Program-made: the position numbers and the translations under genes
Assembly (NCBI RefSeq): GCF_019977295.1
Contig: NZ_AP024651.1
Span: 4,092,001-4,156,000 of the forward strand
Direction: 5' to 3'
Length of the DNA: 64,000 nt
From: Arthrobacter sp. StoSoilB20
Lineage (GTDB): Bacteria; Actinomycetota; Actinomycetes; Actinomycetales; Micrococcaceae
Notes under the pieces: model-generated
What the model was told of the DNA's origin: nothing
Database searches by the model: none
Seen by the model: the letters and a program-made list of their open reading frames with translations, nothing else
In this document: piece by piece, positions 7,481-15,758 of the stretch
Position numbering within the stretch: the first letter of the stretch is position 1
Layout: each line of letters begins with the position of its first letter

Positions 7481-9214
7481 TTAGCGGCCGCGACGCTCGT
7501 TGGACGCGGGAGCCGAGGCACGACGCGGGCCGCTGCGTGCCGGACGGCCTGCACCGGATCCACCACGAGCGGAGTTCCCGGAAGCGCCCGAACCGTAGGA
7601 TCCACCGGACGCAGCGCCGGTTGCGGAAGACCAAACAGCTTTGTTTCCGCCGGTACGCGTCGAAGTAGTGGACGCCGTGCGGGGAGCCGAAGCTGCCCGC
7701 TGGCCGGTAGCCGGACGGCCGCTGCGGCCACCCTGCCCCTGCGAGCCCGGTACGTCGTTACGGTGAGTGGAAGTCGACTTGCCGCGACCACGTGAGCTGC
7801 GGGCGACGTCGTCGTTCATTGCTGCGCGACGCTCGGCGCGGTTGACGTCCGTGCGAACCGGCTCAGCCGCGACCTTTCCACGTCCACCGCGGCCGCCACG
7901 GCCACCGGCAGTGGGAGCAGCCTGGCCGCCCGAACGGCGTGCGCGCTTGCGCTGGGCGTTGGCACCGGTGGAGGTGCCGCCACCCTGCGGAGCCTTGGCT
8001 GCCAGGAGAGCTGCACGGGTGCGGGGATCAACCTTGTCCGCGATGTCGCCCACGAGCTCGGCAACCAGCGGCGAGTTGGCCGTCACGCGTTCAAACGAAA
8101 CGTCAACGCCGGCAGCCTTCATGAGCTTCTTGACGTCGCTCTGCTGCTCGGGAAGCGTCAGGGTGACCACGGTTCCATCGGAACCGGCGCGGGCGGTGCG
8201 GCCTGAGCGGTGCAGGTAGGCCTTGTGCTCTGTGGGCGGGTCCACGTGGATGACGAGTTCGACGTCGTCAACGTGAACGCCACGGGCCGCGACGTCGGTA
8301 GCCACCAGGACGCGGACGTCACCGTTGGAGAACTCGGCAAGGTTGCGGTCGCGTGCGTTCTGCGACAGGTTGCCGTGAAGGTCGACGGCGGGGATGCCGG
8401 CGTCCGTGAGGGTCTTGGCAAGCTTGCGGGCGTGGTGCTTGGTCCGCATGAAGAGGACGCGGCGGCCGGCGCCGGAGGCCAGTTCAACGATGAGTTGCTT
8501 CTTGACGGTCTGGTCGTTGACCACCAGGACGTGGTGTTCCATGGTGGTGACAGCGGCCTGGGGATCGTCCACGGAGTGCGTCAGCGGGTTGGAGAGGTAA
8601 CGGTTGACCAGCTTGTCAACACCGTTGTCCAACGTTGCGGAGAAGAGCAGGCGCTGACCCTGGGTGGGGGTCATGTCCATGAGCTTCTTGACCACCGGGA
8701 GGAAGCCGAGGTCAGCCATGTGGTCGGCCTCATCCAGCACGGTGACCTCAACGGCTTCGAGGGTCAGGATGCGCTGGCGGATCAGGTCTTCGAGGCGGCC
8801 CGGGCAGGCGATGACGATGTCGACGCCGGCACGCAGGGCCTTTTCCTGGCGTGCCTGGGAGATGCCGCCGTAGATGACCGTGGTGTTCAGGCCCATGGCC
8901 TTGGCCAACGGCTCGATGGTGGCGTTGATCTGGGTTGCCAGTTCACGCGTCGGTGCAAGGACGAGGCCCATGGGACGGCCCGGTTTGCGGAAGTGCTTTG
9001 CTTCGCGCTCGGCCAAGCGGGCCACGAGCGGGATGGCGAAAGCGATGGTCTTGCCGGAGCCGGTGCGGCCACGGCCCAGGACGTCGCGGCCTGCGAGCGT
9101 GTCAGGGAGGGTCTTCACCTGGATGGGGAATGCCTCTTCGATGCCATCTGCGGCGAGGGACTCAGCAATGGGCTTGGGCGTGCCAAGGGCAGCAAAAGTA
9201 GTCATAAACTTCAT
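7481..9214 (-). CDS. DEAD-box ATP-dependent RNA helicase (RhlE/CshA-like)
   Basis: A 577-residue DEAD-box RNA helicase. Visible motifs: FPIQ (Q motif), GRGRTGSGKT (Walker A), PTRELA (Ia), DEAD followed by HMADLGF (II), FSATLD (III), and HRSGRTARAG (VI). After the two RecA domains comes a long basic Gly/Ser/Arg-rich tail (GRGGRGGRGK and more) that probably binds RNA non-specifically. Members unwind RNA in ribosome assembly, mRNA decay and cold adaptation. The start is uncertain: ATG 9214 and ATG 9205 are both possible, with poor ribosome sites, and an in-frame ATG exists at 9244. The gene has an unusually long 5' region that looks structured. Confidence 0.93.
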   Translation of the reverse strand: MKFMTTFAALGTPKPIAESLAADGIEEAFPIQVKTLPDTLAGRDVLGRGRTGSGKTIAFAIPLVARLAEREAKHFRKPGRPMGLVLAPTRELATQINATIEPLAKAMGLNTTVIYGGISQARQEKALRAGVDIVIACPGRLEDLIRQRILTLEAVEVTVLDEADHMADLGFLPVVKKLMDMTPTQGQRLLFSATLDNGVDKLVNRYLSNPLTHSVDDPQAAVTTMEHHVLVVNDQTVKKQLIVELASGAGRRVLFMRTKHHARKLAKTLTDAGIPAVDLHGNLSQNARDRNLAEFSNGDVRVLVATDVAARGVHVDDVELVIHVDPPTEHKAYLHRSGRTARAGSDGTVVTLTLPEQQSDVKKLMKAAGVDVSFERVTANSPLVAELVGDIADKVDPRTRAALLAAKAPQGGGTSTGANAQRKRARRSGGQAAPTAGGRGGRGGRGKVAAEPVRTDVNRAERRAAMNDDVARSSRGRGKSTSTHRNDVPGSQGQGGRSGRPATGQRAASAPRTASTTSTRTGGNKAVWSSATGAASGGSYGSGASGNSARGGSGAGRPARSGPRRASAPASNERRGR

Positions 9215-9480
9215 GTCTTTCGGGCGGTGTCCAGTTGCGGACATCGGCCCCCGACGCCGGTTGGGCCAGGGGTTCGCCGAGGAAAAGTCAGGTGGTCTAC
9301 CGATTCGCTGCAACAGCGGTGGTCGGGACCAAATAGAACGCGTTCATCGACGCAGGATGTGCCTCTCACATGAAAAATGCCCCGCCGCGCAGCCTTTCAG
9401 GCCACCTGCTTCAGGGCGTCACCGCACATCAAGTGTTCCTAGCTTAGCAGTGTTTCTCCTGCGGACCTGCATCGGGGCTG
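9215..9480 (-). promoter_or_regulatory. long, probably structured 5' leader of the helicase gene
   Basis: Reading toward the helicase, the minus strand has a CCTG-AAG-CAGG hairpin (9415-9405), a GCC-TTTCA/GGC-type hairpin (9402-9392), a GC-rich block, five U residues (9377-9373), then ATGTGagaggCACAT (9371-9357). This order resembles an attenuator followed by an anti-structure. No ORF fits. That it regulates the helicase (for example in the cold or by autoregulation) is inference, and I cannot match it to a named RNA family. Confidence 0.35.
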
Positions 9481-9491
9481 CTCAGGCTCCC

Positions 9492-9708
9492 CTTGCGAGG
9501 CCCACTCTGCACCCTTCCGGGCACACATACCCTGCAGAACAGGCCTCACAACCAAGCCCCACACCTTGCCAGGCCCGCTCTGCACCCCTCCGGGCACACA
9601 TACCCTGCAGAACAGGCCCAACAACCAAACCCCACACCTTGCCAGGCCCAGTCTGCACCTTTCCGGGCACACATACCCTGCAGAACAGGCCTCACAACCT
9701 CCCCAACG
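9492..9708. repeat. 73-bp hairpin repeat x3, locus C2
   Basis: Three copies starting cttgc at 9492, 9565 and 9638, again exactly 73 bp apart as at 7268-7480, though the internal sequence differs (tccgggcacacataccctgcag). Each copy keeps AGGCCC near the left end and GGCCTCACAAC or GGCCCAACAAC at the right. The arms AGGCC/GGCCT and CTGCA/TGCAG pair around a 4-by-4 internal loop. The array ends 3 bases from the stop codon of the MFS gene on the minus strand. Confidence 0.88.
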
Positions 9709-9710
9709 GG

Positions 9711-11195
9711 TCAGGCGTGGTGCGTCAGTTCGGATTCCGTGTCGGGTGTACTTGCGTCGGCCGATGTCACGCCCACCCGAGCACCCCGCCGAGCGCCCTC
9801 TCGAGCACCCTCCCGAGCACCCCGACGAGCACCCACCCGAGCACGACCCCCCGCGCGGGCGGCGACCCTCGGCGCCATGAGAACCCCGACGACGGCGATG
9901 ATCGCCGCCAGTGCGAACACCCCCGCGAACGGGTTCGTCGTCGTGAAGGCCGCGAACACAAGCCCCGTGGCGGCGAGGGAGAGCGCACCGCCAAGGGAGT
10001 CGGAGATGGACATGGCCGCACTGTTGAAGCCCTGGTTTTCGGGAGTGGACAGCGCCAACGTCATCACGGAGAGCCTCGGGTACATGAGGCCCATCCCGGC
10101 GCCGGCAAGGATCCACCCGCCAATGGCCACAGCCGCGGGGAGGGCAAACGCGGCCGTCACCAGCGTGGAAATGATGGCGACCAGCACCAGTGCGGCGCCG
10201 ATCTTCACGGCGAGATCGTCGGCCAAGCGGTTACCCAGCCGGCCCTGTACCGCCGACGCCCCGGCCCACGCGAGCGCGGCACCGGTCAGGGTCAGCCCGG
10301 CAAAGGTCGGCGTGAACGCATACCGCTCAGTCAACAGGTACGGCAGGTACACCTCGGCCCCGAAGAACGCCGCCGACGCCAGCCCCCGTACCAGGATCAC
10401 ACTGGGCAGGCCGCGGTGTGCCGTCAGTGTTCCACGCGGTACCAGGGGCTTCACCGCAACAAGGGCAATGACCAGCGCGACGACGGCAATCGCCCCACCG
10501 AAGCCCGGCACCTCAGCGGACAGGTTCAGGCCGAGGACGGCTATGGCTGCGAGCGCAGCCCACCCCATACGGCCAAACGCCCAGGGAACAGGCTCGGCTG
10601 GGGGTTCGGACTTCATGCCACGCACGGCCGGCACCACCATCAGCAAAGCCGGAACAACAAGTCCCACGACGCCGAGGAACACCCAGTGCCAGCTGCTCAA
10701 CTGGGCCACCACGCCTGCCGCGAATGGTCCCACCAGGGATGGGACCACCCAGGACGCGGCAAAAGCGGCGAAGATCTTAGGGTGCAGTTCGGCCGGGTAC
10801 ACCCGGGCCACCAGGACGTAGAGCGCCACGGTCATCGCGCCGCCACCAAGACCCTGCACCAACCGGCCCAGCACCAGGATTTCCATGGTGCCGGCCATCC
10901 CTGCGATCAGAAGTCCCGCTACGAACAAAGCAACGGAGGAATACAGCGGCGCCGCAGGTCCTCGACGGTCCGACCAGTTGCCCGCTGCCACCATGCCCAT
11001 CACACCGGTTGCCAGGGGGCCGGCGAAGGCCAGGGCGTAAAGGCTTGCCCCGTCGAGGTCGCGGCTCACGAGCGGCATGATGGTGGTCACGGCGAGGGAT
11101 TCGAACGCACTGAGGAACACCAGTGCGCAAGCCCCCACGGTGGCAAGCAGGTAGGGGCGGCGCAGTATCCCGGCCGTTGAGGTGTCAGAGGTCAT
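9711..11195 (-). CDS. MFS exporter with repetitive C-terminal tail
   Basis: A 494-residue major facilitator protein with about 14 hydrophobic segments, closest to the DHA2-type drug exporters. The N-terminus has FESLAVTTIMPLVSRDLDG, the typical entry of that group, then GNWSDRRGPA (motif A) and LGRLVQGLGGGA (motif B). The last 50 residues are a hydrophilic Arg/Gly/Ala tandem tail (GAREGAREGARRGARVG), an unusual addition made by 12- to 15-bp repeats. The promoter overlaps a SoxR box shared with divergent soxR, so the pump is likely induced by redox-active compounds. The spacing from -10 to ATG (7 bases) predicts a leaderless mRNA. Confidence 0.9.
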   Translation of the reverse strand: MTSDTSTAGILRRPYLLATVGACALVFLSAFESLAVTTIMPLVSRDLDGASLYALAFAGPLATGVMGMVAAGNWSDRRGPAAPLYSSVALFVAGLLIAGMAGTMEILVLGRLVQGLGGGAMTVALYVLVARVYPAELHPKIFAAFAASWVVPSLVGPFAAGVVAQLSSWHWVFLGVVGLVVPALLMVVPAVRGMKSEPPAEPVPWAFGRMGWAALAAIAVLGLNLSAEVPGFGGAIAVVALVIALVAVKPLVPRGTLTAHRGLPSVILVRGLASAAFFGAEVYLPYLLTERYAFTPTFAGLTLTGAALAWAGASAVQGRLGNRLADDLAVKIGAALVLVAIISTLVTAAFALPAAVAIGGWILAGAGMGLMYPRLSVMTLALSTPENQGFNSAAMSISDSLGGALSLAATGLVFAAFTTTNPFAGVFALAAIIAVVGVLMAPRVAARAGGRARVGARRGAREGAREGARRGARVGVTSADASTPDTESELTHHA

Positions 11196-11202
11196 GGTGG
11201 TT

Positions 11203-11233
11203 ACCCTAGAACCTCAACTAATGTTGAGGTCAA
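11203..11233 (-). promoter_or_regulatory. SoxR box inside a 19-bp-spacer promoter
   Basis: CCTCAAC-TAAT-GTTGAGG (11212-11229) is a perfect 7-4-7 palindrome that closely matches the SoxR operator. On the minus strand a TTGACC -35 element (11233-11228) and a TAGGGT -10 element (11208-11203) are separated by 19 bp, the over-long spacer that MerR-type activators such as SoxR untwist. The operator fills the spacer. The ATG of the MFS gene begins 7 bases after the -10. Confidence 0.9.
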
Positions 11234-11263
11234 TCCGCTATCCACGCCACCGAAGGCCACACC

Positions 11264-11719
11264 ATGCAGCCAGCCACAACCCACAGGCCCCTCACTATTG
11301 GCGAGCTGTCCGAGCGCAGCGGAGTGGCGCCGTCGGCCCTTCATTTCTACGAACGCAACGGGCTGATCGAAGCGGAACGAACGGCCGGCAACCAACGGCG
11401 TTACCGGAGGGACACCCTGCGCCGGGTCGCGTTCATCAAGACCTCCCAGCGCGTGGGCCTGCCGTTGAAGGACATCCGCGAGGCGTTGGATTCCCTGCCG
11501 GACGGCCGGACTCCCACCAAACGCGATTGGGCCAAGTTGTCGCTGCGATGGCGCAAGGAGCTAGACGACCGCATCGCTGCCCTCCAACACCTCCGAAACG
11601 ATCTTGACGGTTGCATCGGCTGTGGTTGCCTGAGCCTGAAGTCGTGCACGTTGCAGAACCCCTCGGACGAGCTCGGCGCTTCAGGAACCGGTGCGCAGCG
11701 TTGGAACCAACCGTCGTAG
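11264..11719 (+). CDS. soxR: redox-sensing MerR-family activator SoxR
   Basis: A 151-residue MerR-family regulator. The N-terminal winged helix-turn-helix reads LTIGELSERSGVAPSALHFYE, followed by the NQRRYRRD wing and a dimerisation helix. The [2Fe-2S] ligands are complete: Cys117, Cys120, Cys122 and Cys128 (CIGCGCLSLKSC), the SoxR spacing C-x2-C-x-C-x5-C. It is divergent from the MFS exporter, with the SoxR box between them. By family, oxidation of the cluster by redox-cycling compounds activates the target promoter; in actinobacteria such targets are often efflux pumps, as here. Confidence 0.96.
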   Translation: MQPATTHRPLTIGELSERSGVAPSALHFYERNGLIEAERTAGNQRRYRRDTLRRVAFIKTSQRVGLPLKDIREALDSLPDGRTPTKRDWAKLSLRWRKELDDRIAALQHLRNDLDGCIGCGCLSLKSCTLQNPSDELGASGTGAQRWNQPS

Positions 11720-11724
11720 CAGCG

Positions 11725-13674
11725 TCACAGGATGGCGGTCATGACGTTCCACCCGGCGCCCACCTGCTGGTCCTCCTGCAGGCCACCTGAACCCGTTCCT
11801 CGATAGAGGATCAGGCTTCCGCTGGAGTTGCGCGCCAGGACATCAGGCACGCCGTCGCTGTTGATGTCGCCGGGTGTCACTATCGCCGTCATGACGTTCC
11901 ACCCGATTCCTACCTGCCGGCGCGGCAGCCATCCGCCATTACCGTTTCCTTCGTAGAGCCACAGGGTTCCTGCGGCGTCTTTGGCCATGATGTCCCCGCC
12001 CGGCGACCCAAATTCCCCGGGCCCGAGGATGGTGGTCATCTGGTTCCATCCGGTTCCTGCCTTGGCACGCGGAAGCCAGCCGCCTGAACCATTGCCCGGG
12101 TAGAGCCAGAAGTCCCCCGCAGCGTCGCGGGCCATGACGTCCGCCTTACCGTCACCGTTGAAGTCACCAGGAGCGACGACGGCGGTCATGGCGTTCCAGC
12201 CCACGCCCACTTTGGTCCTGGGCAGCCACCCTGAACGGCCGTTGCCGGGGTAGAGCCAGAGGTCGCCGGCGGCATCGCGGGCCAGGACGTCTGCGTGGGT
12301 ATCTCCGTTGAAGTCGCCTGCGGACAGGATCAGGCTCATGCCATTCCATCCTGAGCCCACTGCCGACCTTGGAAGCCATCCCCGTTTTCCGTCCCCGGGG
12401 TAGAGCCACAGCGTGCCGGCAGTGTCCCGCGCGAGCACGTCCGTGGCGCCGTCGGAGTTGTAGTCCTTCCAGACGTTCTTTGGTGGACCGGAGGTGTCAA
12501 GAACCCAGATGGCGTTGCCGTCAACGGAGGTTGCGTAGAGCTTGGACCCGTCCGGTGCCATCGCCCGAACCGAGGTGTAGGCACCGAGCTGGAGATCCTC
12601 GACCAACGGGATGGAGGAATCCTCGGACCTTGCACCCCACACCTGGATCACCGTTGCATTTGACCGGTACAGCCGGGTTCCATCCGGGTTCATCACCAAG
12701 GTGCCCGGCTCCTGCCTGTCCGGGGTGGCCTGCCCGACGGCCAGGGTTTCGAGGTTGAGCTGGGACACCATGGGATTGTTGATGACCCGGCGGCCCGGGG
12801 ACGGGTAATACGGTTGTCCGTGGTCTTCGAAGAAGGCCCGCTTGCTGTCCGGGGTGAAGACGGGCGCGGACGGTTCCAGGAACGTCTGGAAGGTGGCCAG
12901 AACCTTGTCCGTGGCGGTGTTGATGACCGAGAGGCCCCACCCGTGCGTGGTCACCAACCGCGTTCCATCCGGTGAGACGGTGCCGTCCGTCCCGGTCATC
13001 GGGTCCGTGGCCAAAACGGTCCGGCTCTTCGTATCAATGACCGCTACCGATGCCCCCTTGAGCGCATAGAGCTTGGCCCCGTCCGGAGTTGCCAGCAGTT
13101 TGGTGATGCTTCCACCCACTGGTATTTGGGCTGTTACCTTGCCTTGGGCAACATCAACCACTTTCACGCCCGCGGTTTTGAGCCCCACATACAGTGCGGT
13201 TCCACCGGGGCTGACCACCAGGCCTGCCACCTCGTCACCCACAGGGACCACATACTTCACGGTCATGGCAGCTGCATCAATGATGGTGACGCCGGTGCCG
13301 GTCGCCAGGAAAGCCGTTGATCCGTTCGTGCTGAGAGCCAGGGCGGTGGTGGGACCGGCTTGGACGCTTTTGGCCACCACACCCTGGGCTGTGTCGATGA
13401 CGGACAGCATGCCCTCGGGGCTGGCCACAAAGAGCTTTGTGCCGTCTTTCTTGAGCTCCACGAATTTCGGATGGGCTATGTCGATTTTCCGCGGGGCCGT
13501 TGCAGTCGCCGCCTGAACCGTCGCGGGGCTTGTCGATGGAACCGTCGCGGGGACCGCCACCGCATCCGACGACGGCGGAGCCGCTTGTGCGGGTGGCATT
13601 GCCGCCATCGCCAGCACCGCTGCAAAAGCACCTGACAGGCAGGCTTTGAGACTGATTTTTCGCGCCAGAAACAC
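11725..13674 (-). CDS. secreted YVTN beta-propeller / FG-GAP (VCBS) repeat protein
   Basis: A protein of about 649 residues. The N-terminus is a Sec signal peptide (basic ARKISLK, hydrophobic core, PPAQA cleavage region). Residues about 50-410 form a seven-blade-like propeller with repeated VIDTA..., GTALYVG and PDGTKLY motifs of the YVTN/lactonase-like group. The remaining 230 residues are about five 48-residue FG-GAP-like repeats, each with DFNGDGKADVMARD, LWLYPGNG, GWLPR and GWNxMT; the Asp-rich loops should bind calcium. I take the GTG at 13674, which has GGGGGA seven bases upstream, over the longer frame to 13740. It is presumably extracellular; the enzymatic or binding role is unknown. 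Confidence 0.85.
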   Translation of the reverse strand: MFLARKISLKACLSGAFAAVLAMAAMPPAQAAPPSSDAVAVPATVPSTSPATVQAATATAPRKIDIAHPKFVELKKDGTKLFVASPEGMLSVIDTAQGVVAKSVQAGPTTALALSTNGSTAFLATGTGVTIIDAAAMTVKYVVPVGDEVAGLVVSPGGTALYVGLKTAGVKVVDVAQGKVTAQIPVGGSITKLLATPDGAKLYALKGASVAVIDTKSRTVLATDPMTGTDGTVSPDGTRLVTTHGWGLSVINTATDKVLATFQTFLEPSAPVFTPDSKRAFFEDHGQPYYPSPGRRVINNPMVSQLNLETLAVGQATPDRQEPGTLVMNPDGTRLYRSNATVIQVWGARSEDSSIPLVEDLQLGAYTSVRAMAPDGSKLYATSVDGNAIWVLDTSGPPKNVWKDYNSDGATDVLARDTAGTLWLYPGDGKRGWLPRSAVGSGWNGMSLILSAGDFNGDTHADVLARDAAGDLWLYPGNGRSGWLPRTKVGVGWNAMTAVVAPGDFNGDGKADVMARDAAGDFWLYPGNGSGGWLPRAKAGTGWNQMTTILGPGEFGSPGGDIMAKDAAGTLWLYEGNGNGGWLPRRQVGIGWNVMTAIVTPGDINSDGVPDVLARNSSGSLILYRGTGSGGLQEDQQVGAGWNVMTAIL

Positions 13675-13840
13675 CGTGAATCCCCCAATTTCAGGCGCCC
13701 CTGATTCGCGACGGGCGCATCTGCGACAAAGGCTACCCACCCCCGCACGGAAAGACCATAGTCAACTCCCAACTACTTCAGACTTGCCGAAGCAGCAACA
13801 GGCATTGCCTTCCGTCCACGCCTCGCGGCACGCTTGGCAT

Positions 13841-14584
13841 ATGACTGAAAAGACGCACGACGGCGGCACCCTCCACGGCGAACAACCCACCGGCGCAGGG
13901 ACGCCCGAGCATGCCCACCAACACGACGGCGCCCAGCAGCGCGGCTTGAACCTCCACGAGGACGCGGACAACGCTGTGGACATGTGGGATGGCATGTACA
14001 AGGAGCGGACCAAAGTGTGGAGCGGAAATCCGAATCCGCAGCTGGTGGCCGAAGCCAGGGACCTGAAACCCGGCAAAGCACTGGACCTTGGTTGTGGCGA
14101 AGGCGCCGACGCCATTTGGCTCGCAGAGCAGGGCTGGACCGTGACCGCATTGGATGTCTCCGCCGTCGCGCTTGAACGGGCAGCTGCGCATGCAGCAGGA
14201 ACCAGCCACGCGGACCGGATCACGTGGCAGCAGCAGGATCTCGCGGAATGGACCCCCAACGCCGAATTCGACCTCGTCTCGGCCCAGTTCCTGCACTCAC
14301 CCCTGCTGCCCTGGCGCGAGTCCGTGGCAATGGCCGCGGCAGCAGTCGCCCCGGGCGGCACCTTGCTGGTGGTGGGGCACCATCCGCACGGGCTGCCGTC
14401 GTGGAGCCACCATCACGACTCCGGCATGTTCTTCACCCCGGAACAGCTGGCAGGGGCATTGCGTCTGGACCGTGACCCGTGGTTCGTCAACGTCCTTACA
14501 GACCGCAAGCGTTCGGTCACAGGTCCCGATGGCGAGTCCGGCACCACCCTGGACACGGTTTTGCGGGCAGTAAAAAGCCCCTAA
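13841..14584 (+). CDS. class I SAM-dependent methyltransferase
   Basis: A 247-residue methyltransferase with the SAM-binding motif I ALDLGCGEGADAIWLA, the acidic end of strand beta2 (VTALDVSAVALERA) and motif IV FDLVSAQFLH. The substrate is not evident; TehB- and thiopurine-type enzymes share this layout. The N-terminal 40 residues are His/Gly/Gln-rich (HAHQHDGAQQ) and may bind metal or be disordered; a later start near MWDGMYKERT is possible because the ATG at 13841 has a weak ribosome site. It overlaps the 3' end of the convergent AsnC-type gene by 4 bases. Confidence 0.85.
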   Translation: MTEKTHDGGTLHGEQPTGAGTPEHAHQHDGAQQRGLNLHEDADNAVDMWDGMYKERTKVWSGNPNPQLVAEARDLKPGKALDLGCGEGADAIWLAEQGWTVTALDVSAVALERAAAHAAGTSHADRITWQQQDLAEWTPNAEFDLVSAQFLHSPLLPWRESVAMAAAAVAPGGTLLVVGHHPHGLPSWSHHHDSGMFFTPEQLAGALRLDRDPWFVNVLTDRKRSVTGPDGESGTTLDTVLRAVKSP

Positions 14585-15618
14585 ATACCGTCGGGAAGGA
14601 ATTCCGCGTAGGGCGCCACTACCTCACCGGTGGCGGTGGAATCGGGATTCAGCATCCACCCCACGCGTTTGGCCGTGTTCAGCATGACCACGCTTTCCAC
14701 CAATTCGATGCCCGGAATCCGCTGCTGGACCGTGAGCTCCATTTCCAGGACCTCGGCCAGGGACCGCAGCCACATGATGATGGTGAAGTTGGTGCGCCCT
14801 GTAGTGGAGGCAGCGAAACGCACGTTGCGGATGGCGCGCGACTCGACGGCGGCCGCCTCGTGCCTGCCCGGCGGGACGTTGGCGAACCATTGGATGGTGA
14901 CCGGGTAGCCCGAGAATTGTTGGGCGATTTCGCAACGAAAGGACAGCATGCGGCTGGCCAGGACCCTGCCCAGTTGCCGCTGCACGGTGGCCGGATTCCG
15001 CCCCAGCGCCCTCGCGATCTCTGCTGCGGTGACCCGACCGTCCCGGGCAAGGAAAGGGATCAGCGCCAAGTGGCTGTCGGGGAGCGGGGTTGCGCTCGCG
15101 TCGGGGCCCAGCGGACTGGCGGATTCGGGTCCTGCGAGCGCGCGGACCGCCTGTTGCTCCCCCTTGGTGAGGACGTTGAGGCGCCACGCGTAGCCGCTGA
15201 TGTGGATACGCGTGCACAGTGCGGTCTGGTACTTGGTGAGTCCGCGGATTTCCTTCAGCCTCGGCAGCAGTTGCGCACTGAACTGCTCCAGGTCACGGGT
15301 GATGACGGTCAGTGTCAGGTCGCGGTTGCTTGCTGCTTCTTCCACGGTAATGACCTCGGGCAGGGCGGCCAGCGCCGCCGTCACCTCCGGCCGGAGGTCC
15401 ATGTCGCAGTCAACGTCCACCATGGCCAGGCACATGTTTTTCGGATCTCCGGTGAGGTGGGAGGTGGTCCAGGCGGCTCCCGACTCCCGGAGCCGGTCCC
15501 AGCGCGCCGCCAACGTGGTGGCATGGACGCCCAGGACCTGGCCGGCGTCGGACCAGCTGAGCCGGGGCGAAATTTGCAGTGCATTGATCAGGCGAAGATC
15601 TTCCTCACTGAGTTCCAT
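14581..15618 (-). CDS. tandem-module Lrp/AsnC-family regulator
   Basis: A 345-residue protein made of two AsnC/Lrp units. The first helix-turn-helix is at residues about 5-50 (DLRLINALQISPRLSWSDAG), followed by a ligand-binding RAM-like half. A second HTH is near residues 165-205 (FLARDGRVTAAEIARALGR), followed by a second ligand-binding half. Such double-length members are common in actinobacteria and often control the divergent catabolic gene. Here the divergent unit is an M20 amidohydrolase with an MFS importer, which makes an amino-acid derivative a likely effector (inference). The ATG at 15618 has a GGGAGAG site; the frame extends to 15714. Confidence 0.88.
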   Translation of the reverse strand: MELSEEDLRLINALQISPRLSWSDAGQVLGVHATTLAARWDRLRESGAAWTTSHLTGDPKNMCLAMVDVDCDMDLRPEVTAALAALPEVITVEEAASNRDLTLTVITRDLEQFSAQLLPRLKEIRGLTKYQTALCTRIHISGYAWRLNVLTKGEQQAVRALAGPESASPLGPDASATPLPDSHLALIPFLARDGRVTAAEIARALGRNPATVQRQLGRVLASRMLSFRCEIAQQFSGYPVTIQWFANVPPGRHEAAAVESRAIRNVRFAASTTGRTNFTIIMWLRSLAEVLEMELTVQQRIPGIELVESVVMLNTAKRVGWMLNPDSTATGEVVAPYAEFLPDGI

Positions 15619-15640
15619 GCCCCAACTCTCCCACAGTCGC

Positions 15641-15680
15641 TGCATAATTTCTGGTACTTCCGGCCGAAAATGCATATTTC
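15641..15680. promoter_or_regulatory. phased direct repeat in the asnC-type/amidohydrolase divergent region
   Basis: TGCATAATTTC (15641) and TGCATATTTCC (15671) are near-identical AT-rich direct repeats starting 30 bp apart, about three helical turns, in the 140-base divergent promoter region. Lrp/AsnC proteins commonly bind several helically phased sites, so this is the best candidate operator. No binding data. Confidence 0.5.
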
Positions 15681-15758
15681 CAGATGTTTTCAAGCCTGTG
15701 AAGCACGTCACCACACAATGTTCTAAGGAAGAGACCCGGATAAACCCAGGAGTACAAC

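Noticed and set aside
7268..9708. Insertion-sequence remnants
   Set aside because: There are inverted arms, but no transposase fragment or target duplication was seen; the exact 73-bp tandem units fit a hairpin repeat better.
8874..11180. 768-residue open frame on the plus strand
   Set aside because: It lies antisense to the helicase and MFS genes and across hairpin repeats; its translation is low-complexity His/Arg/Gly/Pro-rich, as expected of a shadow frame in GC-rich DNA.
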